A stretch of DNA of 64,000 bases, from contig JAPFFF010000004.1 in NCBI GenBank assembly GCA_039105265.1, forward strand, positions 7,111,501 to 7,175,500, read 5' to 3'. Below the pieces are notes generated by a model, which was given only the letters and a program-made list of their open reading frames with translations, made no database searches and had not been told where the DNA came from. A program made the translations under genes and the position numbers. The first letter of the stretch is position 1, and every line of letters starts with the position of its first letter. Shown in pieces: positions 44,164 through 54,414 of this stretch. The stretch is from Tritrichomonas musculus (lineage: Eukaryota > Parabasalia > Tritrichomonadida > Tritrichomonadidae).

Positions 44164-46575
44164 TACAGCTGTTTCGGAAATTGATTAGAATTTTTAAAGG
44201 TAGTTAAAAAAAAATCTATCCTGATTTTTTGACCCAAAATCATATATATGATTAAATACACATTAAATATTAAAAATATGTTATTTATTGTCAAATTCAT
44301 CTTTTAATGCCCGAAGAAAAAGCGATGTTTTATCCCTCAGAAAAAGTGAAAAATTGAAGATTTGCTTAGTTTTAAAGCATTAATCTTATTTAATGCCAGA
44401 TTATAAATATAATTTGATTTTATTGATTATGAAAAAAATTTGAATATATTAAGATAATTATGTTTTAAAATTTTAATTTTAATTTGGCAGTTTTATACCT
44501 CACCTCTACCTATATAATATATATTTTATTATTTTATACTAATTATAATAATTATATACATGCTTTATTTCATCAGTTAATAGTAAATTAATTAAGATAA
44601 AAATAAATTACAAGATTTTCAATAGATATTATTAACTTTTTAAAAACTTATTTGTTTTTAAGGTTCACAATTTTTTTATTCAAAAAAATTTATTTTCTTT
44701 TGAAAAATTAGAATTATATAATAATTTGAATATTATATTGTAATTTATATTTTTTATTTTATTTATATGTTATTAACATATTATAATTATTTATACATAT
44801 TTAAATCGTAAATATATATTTTGTTATTTACTTTATTTAAAAATATATTGGCACATCTATAAGGAAGGAAAATATATATCAAAAAGTTTAAATTTGAAAA
44901 CCTTAACAAAACATTTGACAACTTTTCATGATATATTTTTAATATCTAAAAATTTAAAAGATGAATTGCAATAATAACAATAAATAAATATATATACATA
45001 TATGTTAAAGAATAATAATTACTAAAAAGTTAAAATTCAGGACAAAAAAAAAGATAATAATCGAAATTATAAGTGATATCAAAAAAAATGTTTAAAATAT
45101 ATATATATCATAAGATTAAAAATAAAAAGAAAAACATATAACATGTATAAAATAATTAATTATTCTAAAAACGTATAATTAAAAAATATTTAGATAAGTT
45201 TTTAGCTCAGCATATTAATAAGACATTTGATACATCATTTGAATACATTTTTTCATATATGTTATTTAAGCATGCTATTTTTATTATATAAGTAGTATTA
45301 TTCATTCTGTTTCTAAGTGCTGAATAGCAATAAAAATCAATGACTTTAAATTGATAAAATAACCAATTTTCAAATATTCGCTTCATTTTTTCATTCAAAA
45401 AAGCAGCTTAATTTGAATTTTTTTTATTCAATAGATTGATTGAAGAAATAAAAATATTATAATTTGATTGTATGCCATATCAAAAATATCATATATCAAA
45501 ATAAGAGGTAGAGGTGAATATTCATTATTCTTTCTAATCAAATTTGGATGGCAAAAAATAAAAATTTGTATTTTTTGAAATGCTAAATGCTTTTTATGTT
45601 TAAATAAATGTTATTTTTTATGATTTGCAATATGATAAAGTTATATATTAAGACAATATTCATTGATTTCTTATTTGTGCAAAATTATCGAAATATTATT
45701 ATTTCAAAAAAGTTCATCAGATCGGGACATATAAAAGATATTTTACTTTTTTAAAAGTATTAATAGCATATTCACAAGCATATGTTTTATATTATTTCAT
45801 TTATTCTTTAAAAACTTTCTTTTTTAAAAATTTTATGACCTTTGAATTTTTTGGAAATAAAATAGCTTGATTTGAATGGTTTATAAAACCGCTAAAATAT
45901 TTTTGGAAATAAAATAGTGAACGATTATTTTGCATTCAATTTCCAATATTTTTGTTGTTGAAAAACATTTAAATCAGAAGCAAATATTAATTACATCTAA
46001 ACAATCTTTTGCCAATTTAATATATTTTGACAGATGTTATTAAAAAGATACTTTATATTTGATATTTCACCGATTGCATAATATCTTTTTTAAATTATAT
46101 CCTGGATAAAACAAAAAGAAAATTTCTTTTCATATTCGATATAATAATCAATAATAATCATAAATAAAGTGATTTTTTCATTAATGAAAGAGTTTTTTTA
46201 AATTATACATTATCATCAATTTTCATATTAAAAAATAAAAAAAATGCATAATTGTCAATAAATTGAAGATTTTATTGAGTAATTTTGGATGAAAACAATA
46301 TTTTAGTAATATCATATTAAAAACACAATAACATACTCTATGTTTCATATTGAACAGTTAAAAACAAAACTCGTGTATATATTAACATAATAATGTGTAA
46401 AACGCCATAAAATTTCTTTAATCTATCTTTTAATTCTGTTTTTAAGTATGATAAAATTGAATATAAAATGATCGTTCCTATTTTATTTCCAAAAAAAAAT
46501 ATTTAATTTCCAAAAAAATAAAACGGTTACTATTTTATTTCCAAAAAATTCTAATCTATTTCCGAAACAGCTGTA
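44164..46575. mobile_element. TA-flanked MITE, copy 2, split by an insertion
   Basis: The ends TA-CAGCTGTTTCGG (44164) and its complement (to 46575) match copy 1 at 24659-25434. This copy runs in the opposite orientation and is closely similar through its whole length, including the TTTTTGGAAATAAAATA sub-repeats. A 1648-bp element is inserted 30 bp from its left end. Without that insert and one duplication it would be about 756 bp, against 776 bp for copy 1. Confidence 0.9.
44196..45843. mobile_element. 1.65-kb insertion nested in TA MITE
   Basis: GAATTTTT occurs on both sides (44188-44195 and 45844-45851), while copy 1 of the outer MITE has it once at the same place, so this is an insertion with an 8-bp duplication. 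The ends share only AAAGGT / ACCTTT. Inside is a second inverted pair, TCACCTCTACCT (44500-44511) and AGGTAGAGGTGA (45506-45517), possibly a further nested element. No convincing transposase frame. The 8-bp duplication suggests hAT. Confidence 0.8.
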
Positions 46576-46651
46576 AATCATGAATAATAGGCTATTCGAA
46601 AATATTTTTATTTTTATTATTCTAATTAAAATCAAAAGGCCGCCATTTTAT

Positions 46652-48841
46652 TCATTGTATATCAGCTAATTCTTTCATTTCTTTATAGTCTTCTTCACTA
46701 AATGCATGACTGCAGAAATCGCCAGCATGATATTCATCATTGCAAGAAACTCCCATCTGGCAAATGGTCCTCAACACGTTATGGCATTGACCAAAATTTT
46801 TAGTGCATAAAACTCGATGTCGAGTTCCTCCAGACATTTCAAATCTTGGAACCAAATCATGATCAGGGACGATATCAATCATTTTCGATTTAAAATAACG
46901 ATCATAATTGTCAGTATTTCGGAAAACATTCTCAACAGGAGTGATTCCAGGACCACTGACGGCGACTGATTGAATTTCATATTTCACGGCCAACACTTTA
47001 GATAAGCCTCCACCGAGCGAGTGGCCAGTGAACATCACGCTTCGATTGGCATTATTTTCATCATTTAAAAACTTGTCAATTGGATCAAACATCTCAGATG
47101 TATAACGATATGTCAACGTTGATTTGACCATTAAATTCAATGGTAATGTCATGAAAGATGTGACAGCTTTCACAGTGAATCCTTCTTGCTTCTGCATGAA
47201 TGGAATCCATTTTGCTACAGTCAACATTGCAGATGCTACAAACATCTCAATGTCAAGCCACATATCATTCGATGTTTGCGTTCCACGAACTGAAAAAATG
47301 GTCACTTTTTTATCATTTTCTGAATCATCAAAATCAGCCCTCAAAAGAACAGCATGATTATCTTCTTTCCTAACGAATGACAAATTAAAATCGTATTTAC
47401 TATCTTTAAAGAACGAGTTCTTCATGAATCTTTTATAATTATCTAAATCTTCATAATAAGGTGCCGCTGCAATTGCTGCAATTTGGATCAGACTTAATCC
47501 ATGAATTGTCGTGTAACACATCGAACTTTTAACACTCGTAATCGATGATTTATACGGATATTTACCTGAGATTTGTCCGTCCCATTTGACGTCATTCTCA
47601 ATCCTAGCGAAATATGAAGGCGTATTCTGAAGTCCATAACAAAAGAAGAGGAAAAGAATGAAAACAATCAGAAATGGAAGAATTTGACAAATAAAAGAAA
47701 TATTTTTAAAGTTTTTGAATTGATATTTCATTTTACCAATAAGTTTGTCTCCTTGCTTTGTTCGGACAAAATCACAACAATTCCAAGTGGTGAAAAGATT
47801 AAAGAACCAAATTGGAATACTTATAAACAGAGAAAACAAAGAAATATAAAGAAAAACAAACAAGCAAAAAAAGACACCTCCTGCATCAATTTTATACAGA
47901 CTGAAAAAATAAATCAAAAAGATAAATTGAATAAAAATAATTATTGCTTTCAATATAAAGAAAACAAGAACTCTGTTTTGGTTTTTACAACATTTCTTTT
48001 CTTCATCATCAAAAACTTTTTCAAAAAGATCTCTTTTCGTTATCATTGCTGCTGCAAATGGATCTTTTGAAGATGGGTTTTTCATCAATGGCCAAATATC
48101 TTTAGTTTCCTCATTAATTGAAATATTAGATGAACAAAAGAAAATTAGAAGCTCTTTGACTATATATGACAAATAAATAATGAAAAATTTAATTCCTGGA
48201 ATAAAAAGTAGAAAGATAGAATTCATTCTATTAAAAAGTTCACCAGTACTATGAAAATAATCTAAAATACAAAGAAAATAAATATAAAAAAAGATTGAAC
48301 AAACAAAATTGGTGATTTTGTCAATAAAATAAAGAGTTCTGTCTCGATAATTCGTGAAATGATTATTTAGATTAAAAATATTAAAAACTGTTTGAAAAGG
48401 ATTTTTGTTGTTGATCCATCGTAATTGAATTAACTCCCACATAGGAATTGTTAATACATTTCCCATTAAACAAGAAAATAGAAAAGCAAGTAATATATAT
48501 AATATTTGAAATAATGTTCCAAATCTCGAACATGCAACAAGAATAATGGTGATATATTCAAATGTAATGCTAAGTATTTGAAGTAAGTAGTAAAAATCAC
48601 CAATTTGCAAAAATAATCTTATTAATTTTCCTGGGAAAAAAATAAACAACTTAAAAATCGGAATTGCATAACTTAAGCATTGTTCAGTTATATCTCTTTC
48701 TAGAGAAAATTCTGAATAATCATTTTCTTCATCATTTTCTATATTGTTCGCTTGATTCCCAAAGGTCTGACTTGCACTAGCTGAAGATAATTCATTTAAA
48801 TCAATTTCTTGATTTAAAAGAGTGCTATTAATGCTTGACAT
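46652..48841 (-). CDS. Polytopic membrane lipase (class 3)
   Basis: 729 residues. The N-terminal 430 residues hold about eight hydrophobic membrane segments (for example FKLFIFFPGKLIRLFLQ near 65, and others to about 410). A class 3 lipase domain follows (about 470-729). The nucleophile elbow is FTGHSLGGGLSK, with Ser near residue 608. The acid is in DIVPDHDLVPRFE, and His is in the QCHNVLRT or EYHAGDFC region. Class 3 lipases with membrane N-termini (diacylglycerol-lipase-like) cut acylglycerols or phospholipids. Its partner at 48895 is a head-to-head paralogue, with 53 bp between the starts. Confidence 0.88.
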   Translation of the reverse strand: MSSINSTLLNQEIDLNELSSASASQTFGNQANNIENDEENDYSEFSLERDITEQCLSYAIPIFKLFIFFPGKLIRLFLQIGDFYYLLQILSITFEYITIILVACSRFGTLFQILYILLAFLFSCLMGNVLTIPMWELIQLRWINNKNPFQTVFNIFNLNNHFTNYRDRTLYFIDKITNFVCSIFFYIYFLCILDYFHSTGELFNRMNSIFLLFIPGIKFFIIYLSYIVKELLIFFCSSNISINEETKDIWPLMKNPSSKDPFAAAMITKRDLFEKVFDDEEKKCCKNQNRVLVFFILKAIIIFIQFIFLIYFFSLYKIDAGGVFFCLFVFLYISLFSLFISIPIWFFNLFTTWNCCDFVRTKQGDKLIGKMKYQFKNFKNISFICQILPFLIVFILFLFFCYGLQNTPSYFARIENDVKWDGQISGKYPYKSSITSVKSSMCYTTIHGLSLIQIAAIAAAPYYEDLDNYKRFMKNSFFKDSKYDFNLSFVRKEDNHAVLLRADFDDSENDKKVTIFSVRGTQTSNDMWLDIEMFVASAMLTVAKWIPFMQKQEGFTVKAVTSFMTLPLNLMVKSTLTYRYTSEMFDPIDKFLNDENNANRSVMFTGHSLGGGLSKVLAVKYEIQSVAVSGPGITPVENVFRNTDNYDRYFKSKMIDIVPDHDLVPRFEMSGGTRHRVLCTKNFGQCHNVLRTICQMGVSCNDEYHAGDFCSHAFSEEDYKEMKELADIQ

Positions 48842-48866
48842 TAAAAAAACGTTATAAATTTTTTTG

Positions 48867-48871
48867 TCATA
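48867..48871 (+). promoter_or_regulatory. TCATA initiator of the + strand lipase
   Basis: TCATA, whose A lies 26 bases upstream of the ATG at 48895 and which fits TCAYW. It lies in the 53-bp spacer shared by both lipase genes. No matching site was seen for the - strand gene. Confidence 0.45.
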
Positions 48872-48894
48872 TTGGTGTTTTTTTCCTTTTTTTA

Positions 48895-50997
48895 ATGAAT
48901 GATAACGTTTTTGATATTGATTCCCAATCTAATAACTCAAGTGAAATTGCCCCTAATGAGGGTTCGGCCTGGGATCACTTGTTTTCTCCATTTTATAAAT
49001 TAATTTTCAAATATCCTGCAAAAATTACGAAATTATTATTGCAATTTGGCGAATTTTATTTTTTTATAGAATTACTATGCTTGACACTACAATTTTTCGT
49101 CATTTTAATAACATCTACAGCCAGATTGGAAACCTGGAAAATTATTTTCCTTTTTCTTTTCTTTTCATTTTTCTCATTTCTTTTTGGTAATACCTTAACG
49201 ATTTCTCTATGGGAATTCGTTCAAATCAGATGGCTAAACAGCAGTAATCCAACTCAAACTATTTTTGATATATTCAAAATTGAATATAGAGTGAAAAACT
49301 TTAAAATATTTTATATTATTTTAAGTGTCATACTTGGCATCTTTTTCTGGATTTATATTGCATTAGGTTTTATAGGAAGTAATGCTTTTGATGTCCTCAA
49401 TTCAATTATCTTATTTTTCATACCTTGTTTAAAAACGGGAGCCATATATTTCTGCTATTTGATACGAGCCATTCAAGCATTCTTTTTCCCAAGCAAATTA
49501 TTTGCTGATATTAAAGATCCATTTGTAATATCAATGAAAAATCCAAAATTTGAATTTTTCAGTCAGCTAATACTAAAAATACTTGTTAACAAGCATGAAA
49601 GAATGTTTGATACCAATAAAAATATCATGAAAATACTAAAAAAATACGGAGAAATGAAAATTGAATTCAAAAGGTACTTTTTTATGCTTATCAAAGAAAT
49701 TGGGAGCATATTTGGTCTCATCTACCTAATCTATTTACAAGCCAATAAAGATATTAAGATGAAAAACATGTTGCTTCCATATGTCATTTGGTTTTACAAC
49801 ACAATTTTGTCCTTTGCAATTGAGATGCCAATTTGGTCGATAAACGTCTTTGATCGATGGGACACTCGACTCAAAGTGATTGAAGCCTCTGGAGGAATCA
49901 ACGGCCAAATACGTCGTCAACATTATTTCAAAGGTTTCAAATATGTCAACACGTTTTGTACTTTTATAATTCCTTTTTTAATTTTTGCTTATTTTGTCTT
50001 TCTGCAGTCACAAAGCACGATGAGCTTTGAGCAAATTGACGAGCAAACATTGTGGAATGGTGAATTATCACATAATTATGACAATCTTCCTTTTTCTGAG
50101 AAACAAGTTCGAAGTCCGATGTGTGGAATCGGCATCTATCATTTGAATTTGGTCCAAATTGCATCAATCGCTGCTGCCTCTTATTACAACAACACCGAAT
50201 TGACATTGAAATATTACAAAAACAGCTTTTTCAGAGATGATGATTTGATATTATCCAAGCTTTATCATGTTCTTGACAAAGACAATGAAGCTGTTTTGTT
50301 ACGTGCTGATATTGACATCTTGGATTCATCTAGAAATTTGACAATTTTTTCTGTTCGTGGAAGTACAACTTCAATTGATTGGTGGCTTGATTTTGAGATC
50401 TTTATTTCGGCCGCTTTGACATCTGTTGCTCGTTGGTTTCCTATTTTGCAAAGCTATGAAACATTCGGATCTAAAGTCATCAGTGGCTTCATGACTTTCC
50501 CTCTCTATTCAATGAGCAAGGCAACATTAACATACAGCTACACTGAGAAGATGTTCAACATCATTCAAGAATTCATCAATGATGAATCAAATGTCAATCG
50601 TTCAATATTGTTCACAGGTCACTCATTAGGTGGAGGTCTCTCTAAAGTGCTCGCAAATAAGTTCGGAAGACAGGCTGTGTCTTTCAGTGGTCCTGGAATA
50701 TCTCCAATTGAGGACAAGTTCAAGAAAGAAAAATACGATAAATACTTCAAGGCAAAATTTATCGATATCGTCCCTGATAACGATTTTGTACCAAGATTTG
50801 AGGTGTCATCTGGCACGAATTACAGAGTTCTTTGTGAACAAAACGGCGCTGAATGCCACTCGATACTGAGAACGATTTGTCAGCTTGGCGTTTCTTGTGG
50901 ACTTGAATACTACACTGGAGACTTCTGTCGTGGAAGATACAATAAATATGAATATGATAGTATGATTAGCTTATCAACTGGACATAAAAGAATATAA
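48895..50997 (+). CDS. Polytopic membrane lipase (class 3), paralogue
   Basis: 700 residues from MNDNVFDIDSQ. An upstream in-frame Met at 48835 is rejected because it would overlap the neighbour's start and add a stretch with no match in the paralogue. The architecture is the same as 46652-48841: about eight membrane segments, then a lipase domain with FTGHSLGGGLSK, DIVPDNDFVPRFE, ECHSILRTICQLGVSC and EYYTGDFC. The two proteins align along their length, including the Cys-rich end, so they come from an inverted duplication. Likely membrane-bound acylglycerol or phospholipid hydrolase acting on host or own lipids (inference). Confidence 0.88.
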   Translation: MNDNVFDIDSQSNNSSEIAPNEGSAWDHLFSPFYKLIFKYPAKITKLLLQFGEFYFFIELLCLTLQFFVILITSTARLETWKIIFLFLFFSFFSFLFGNTLTISLWEFVQIRWLNSSNPTQTIFDIFKIEYRVKNFKIFYIILSVILGIFFWIYIALGFIGSNAFDVLNSIILFFIPCLKTGAIYFCYLIRAIQAFFFPSKLFADIKDPFVISMKNPKFEFFSQLILKILVNKHERMFDTNKNIMKILKKYGEMKIEFKRYFFMLIKEIGSIFGLIYLIYLQANKDIKMKNMLLPYVIWFYNTILSFAIEMPIWSINVFDRWDTRLKVIEASGGINGQIRRQHYFKGFKYVNTFCTFIIPFLIFAYFVFLQSQSTMSFEQIDEQTLWNGELSHNYDNLPFSEKQVRSPMCGIGIYHLNLVQIASIAAASYYNNTELTLKYYKNSFFRDDDLILSKLYHVLDKDNEAVLLRADIDILDSSRNLTIFSVRGSTTSIDWWLDFEIFISAALTSVARWFPILQSYETFGSKVISGFMTFPLYSMSKATLTYSYTEKMFNIIQEFINDESNVNRSILFTGHSLGGGLSKVLANKFGRQAVSFSGPGISPIEDKFKKEKYDKYFKAKFIDIVPDNDFVPRFEVSSGTNYRVLCEQNGAECHSILRTICQLGVSCGLEYYTGDFCRGRYNKYEYDSMISLSTGHKRI

Positions 50998-51537
50998 AAG
51001 TTTATTTATTAGCAAAATAAATAGCGGCTTTTTTTGAATAAAATATAATTCTATATGATGCTGTGTTTTAAATGATTTTTACAGGTATTAATTTCGATTA
51101 ACCAAGATTCGATATCAAAAGAATACTTTTTTGTATCACATTTCATATTTGATAATCGAATTCATCAATTAAAATTTCATATCGATAACATTTTTATATC
51201 GATTATCTGAGTTAAAAAAAGTGCCAAACCTGATAATTGATATCAGAATAATAAATAAGATATATGGTTATAACCAAAACAATAAGTTACTTATTTCTCT
51301 TTTTATGGCTTCTCTTTGAGGTTTTTTTATCTTTTGCTCGTTTTAATAAAGATAAGTCAATGACGAGTTTTTATGAAAGAAATTTCGATTAAAAAGTTTA
51401 TTAAGTGACTTATCTTTTATGTAAACACTTTACTAGTTTAAGATAAGATAATAACGAATGTTTTTTAATAAAAAGAAAAGCAAAAACAATTTTTATTTCT
51501 AAATTTTTATTATATAATCTATTTCTATGTTTATATT
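50998..51537. other. Intergenic with hAT MITE fragment
   Basis: Convergent spacer between the lipase and the surface-protein gene. Apart from the MITE piece at 51085-51252, nothing is recognised. Confidence 0.5.
51085..51252 (-). mobile_element. hAT-like MITE fragment
   Basis: Matches the left part of the 43566 MITE in reverse complement, from CAGGTATTAATTTCGATTAA to CCTGATAATTGATATCAG, with small differences. The conserved TAACAAGCCTA end has been replaced, so this copy is truncated or older. Confidence 0.8.
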
Positions 51538-54120
51538 TTAGTTATCTACTAGCATTTGCTGACTAATAAAGTCATGATTTGGATCAACTTGTTTCTTTTT
51601 CTTGTTAACGAGATAGATTGTTACAGCAATGATTATTGAAACAACAACAAATGCTGCAATAGCGATTCCAATGATTACTGGTGTAGTAAGTATCTTTTTA
51701 TTCTTCTTTGATTTTTGAATAACTTTTGATTTAAGATTAATTTGCTTTCCCATTGTCATATTCTTTGAGAAACCGCATATTTTTTCAAAGTATTCGTCAA
51801 CATCATCTTCATCATTTCCAGATTCAATTGCAATTTCTCTGATTGTTTTCGCTGGAATTGCGAGAATTGATCTTATGAATGAAATAATTTTCTGTTTCAA
51901 TTCATCTTTTTTAATACCAAGGGCCAATGCAACGCTTTGGAAATCGAGGACATTTTCTTTCATTTCATCTGCCAACAATTGGGCATTTTCAGCAATTGTC
52001 TTTATTGGGAAAATGTCGTTGAAACTGACTGGACGATGATGTTCATGATCATGCTCATGTCCTAAGAGGTGCAATGATGATTTAGCTTTGGTATCGAATG
52101 TGATTGTTTCTGCTAAATTCTTAATTTGAAGGTCAGTCAATTGACTTATTTTCTGAAGTGTTTCGTAAACATTCAAGAATGTTGTCGGCTTAATCAATCT
52201 TGTCATTGTTGCGATTGTTGTGTTTTCATCAACGTAAGCTGATGCGAAGCTTGACAACATTTCAGAAATGATACCCAATCTTCCGAAAATGATATAGAAA
52301 ATTGAGACAGTTTGGCCGTTATTTTGAAGTATTTTAGATACTTTTCGTGACTTCCAAACGATAGAACGATAACGGTCGCCAATGAATGGTAATCTCTTGT
52401 AGAAAATAGGAACAATTCCATCGATTACTGAAACAATTTTATCAATAAGATTGCCAATGCTTTCAATAAAGGTGGTGAAGTCAACAAAGTTCACTTCACC
52501 TTTTCTAATGGCTGTCAAATTGTAAAGTCCTGAAACAAAGTTTGACACTGATGAACGGATTGACTTCAAAAATGGAATTGTTCCGTTGATAACCAATCTT
52601 AACTTTTCGTGAGGAATTGAATTGATGAAAGATTGGTTTGAAATGAATTTGGTTGCATTTCCAATAATTGAATTGAACAGATCACTACATTCTTTTTCTG
52701 CCAATTTTTTGATTTCACATAACGTTTTGTTTTGGCTGATTTCAGTGACAAAATGACGAAGATGGTCCCACTGTTCGGTTCGATTTAAGTATTCAAAGGC
52801 AAGCCTGATGTTTGATGTGTCATTAATGTTAATAATGAAATTGACAAGGTTTGTCACATTTGTCACAAAAGTGTGGAATTTGACTTCATGATAATGAAAT
52901 ACAGAAACAATTTTGTCGTCTGGAACGATAAGAGTAAGGCCTTGAAGGAGATCAAGGTATGTCTTGTTTTTAGATGTTAAATTCTCAAATAATCCAAATA
53001 CAAATTTAACATAATTTTCTGGTATTTGATATTTGACGATCAAAAGATTGGTCAAATTGACCTTTGGATTGGTGAAATCTTGAACAATATTCAAAACTCG
53101 TTCATAAACTTCTTCTTCACATGTATCATCATCTTCATTGTCATTGTTGCAAACAATTCTGATCAAAAATCTGCGAATTGCTTGAAAAAGCTTGCATTCG
53201 ACATGCTGGATGTCAGATGAATTAGAAATGGTGCAAGATGAAGAATAACTTTGAATAATATTGAGTGATGTGTTTAATTCGATTGCACGATCAAAAATGG
53301 AGACATCAAAAATGTTGATTGGATTAATAAGATATTCTATCATTAATGGCTTGACAACTTCATTTTCGTTTTTGACAAAGAAATTGTGATGGATGTCATT
53401 GATTAAATCAACAAAACTTGAAAAGGCATCGATAACTCGGATAAATGAGAAGAATCTTTCATCATTGTTTGGTATTCTTAAAAGGCGAACTTTTTCAATG
53501 AATTTCAAATATTGACCACGGACATTTAATCCATCAAACAACCTAATTATTGGCTTTTGGTCATCGAAGAATGACAAAATCTTAGATAATTCGGAAACAA
53601 AGTCAGTTGGAAGGTCTAAAATTTCTAATATTTTTCCAATCACAACGCCATCATTGTCTTCATTGATGAAGATGTAATTGTACAAGCGAGAAATAACATT
53701 GAAATCAAGATTGAAAGATGTGCATAAATGTGGACCTAATTCTGCTATCATTTCTTTTAGTTCATCAAATTGTTTTTTGTTTTGTAAAAGCAATTCTTTG
53801 ATTTCTGGAGAAATTGAATATAAATCTTGGTTAACATTGAGATATGGCGAAACTTTTTTCAATAATTTGATATGAATTGTGAAGTCTTGGTTAGTAATGG
53901 TATCAATAAATTTGTTATATACTATAGAGAGTATAGGGAAATGGCCGAAAAATCGAATGAATACTGTTCTGTTGACACCATCATTCATAAGATCATTTAG
54001 ATTCTCCTGTATTTCATCAATTGGGAATAAAGATATCAGTTTAGGAATCTGAGCTAACTCAAATTGTTTAAACTTGTCTGCATTCCAAAAAACAGATAGA
54101 GCTGTAAGTAGAATGAACAT
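51538..54120 (-). CDS. Type I membrane glycoprotein, unknown family
   Basis: 860 residues. The start is the Met at 54120, because a TCATT initiator lies 17 bases upstream and the longer frame would begin with GTG. It has a signal peptide (MFILLTALSVFWNA), a long helical ectodomain with many N-glycosylation sites (NRT, NVT, NKT, NAT, NGT, NLT and others), a His-rich patch HEHDHEHHRP near residue 700, and one membrane span (VIIGIAIAAFVVVSIIIAVT) followed by a KKKK tail and a short cytoplasmic end. It is thus a plasma-membrane or endomembrane surface protein. No enzyme motif was seen. The His-rich patch could bind metal (inference). The gene is intact. Confidence 0.82.
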   Translation of the reverse strand: MFILLTALSVFWNADKFKQFELAQIPKLISLFPIDEIQENLNDLMNDGVNRTVFIRFFGHFPILSIVYNKFIDTITNQDFTIHIKLLKKVSPYLNVNQDLYSISPEIKELLLQNKKQFDELKEMIAELGPHLCTSFNLDFNVISRLYNYIFINEDNDGVVIGKILEILDLPTDFVSELSKILSFFDDQKPIIRLFDGLNVRGQYLKFIEKVRLLRIPNNDERFFSFIRVIDAFSSFVDLINDIHHNFFVKNENEVVKPLMIEYLINPINIFDVSIFDRAIELNTSLNIIQSYSSSCTISNSSDIQHVECKLFQAIRRFLIRIVCNNDNEDDDTCEEEVYERVLNIVQDFTNPKVNLTNLLIVKYQIPENYVKFVFGLFENLTSKNKTYLDLLQGLTLIVPDDKIVSVFHYHEVKFHTFVTNVTNLVNFIININDTSNIRLAFEYLNRTEQWDHLRHFVTEISQNKTLCEIKKLAEKECSDLFNSIIGNATKFISNQSFINSIPHEKLRLVINGTIPFLKSIRSSVSNFVSGLYNLTAIRKGEVNFVDFTTFIESIGNLIDKIVSVIDGIVPIFYKRLPFIGDRYRSIVWKSRKVSKILQNNGQTVSIFYIIFGRLGIISEMLSSFASAYVDENTTIATMTRLIKPTTFLNVYETLQKISQLTDLQIKNLAETITFDTKAKSSLHLLGHEHDHEHHRPVSFNDIFPIKTIAENAQLLADEMKENVLDFQSVALALGIKKDELKQKIISFIRSILAIPAKTIREIAIESGNDEDDVDEYFEKICGFSKNMTMGKQINLKSKVIQKSKKNKKILTTPVIIGIAIAAFVVVSIIIAVTIYLVNKKKKQVDPNHDFISQQMLVDN

Positions 54121-54134
54121 TAAGCAAATATAAA

Positions 54135-54139
54135 AATGA
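54135..54139 (-). promoter_or_regulatory. TCATT initiator of the surface protein
   Basis: TCATT with its A 17 bases from the ATG at 54120. It decides the start codon of the gene. Confidence 0.6.
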
Positions 54140-54414
54140 TAACACTGATGTATCAACACATTATGAAAATATTTTCAAAAGGATACAAAAATTGAATTAT
54201 AATTATTTTTATAATTTTTCAAAAAGTGAAGTATATTTTTTATTCTCAGAAATATATTCAAAGTATTGAGAAATGATTTTAATTATTTTTAAATACAAAT
54301 GAAATAATTTTATTTGATAAAAAATACTATATAATTTATATTTCTTTGAAGGGTCTTTTTGGAGATAAAAAGAATAGAAAAGAGTTTAAAAATTCAATTT
54401 TATAAATCAAATTA

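Noticed and set aside
45207-45398. A 63-codon - strand frame inside the nested insertion
   Set aside because: No motif and composition like the AT-rich background; not a transposase.
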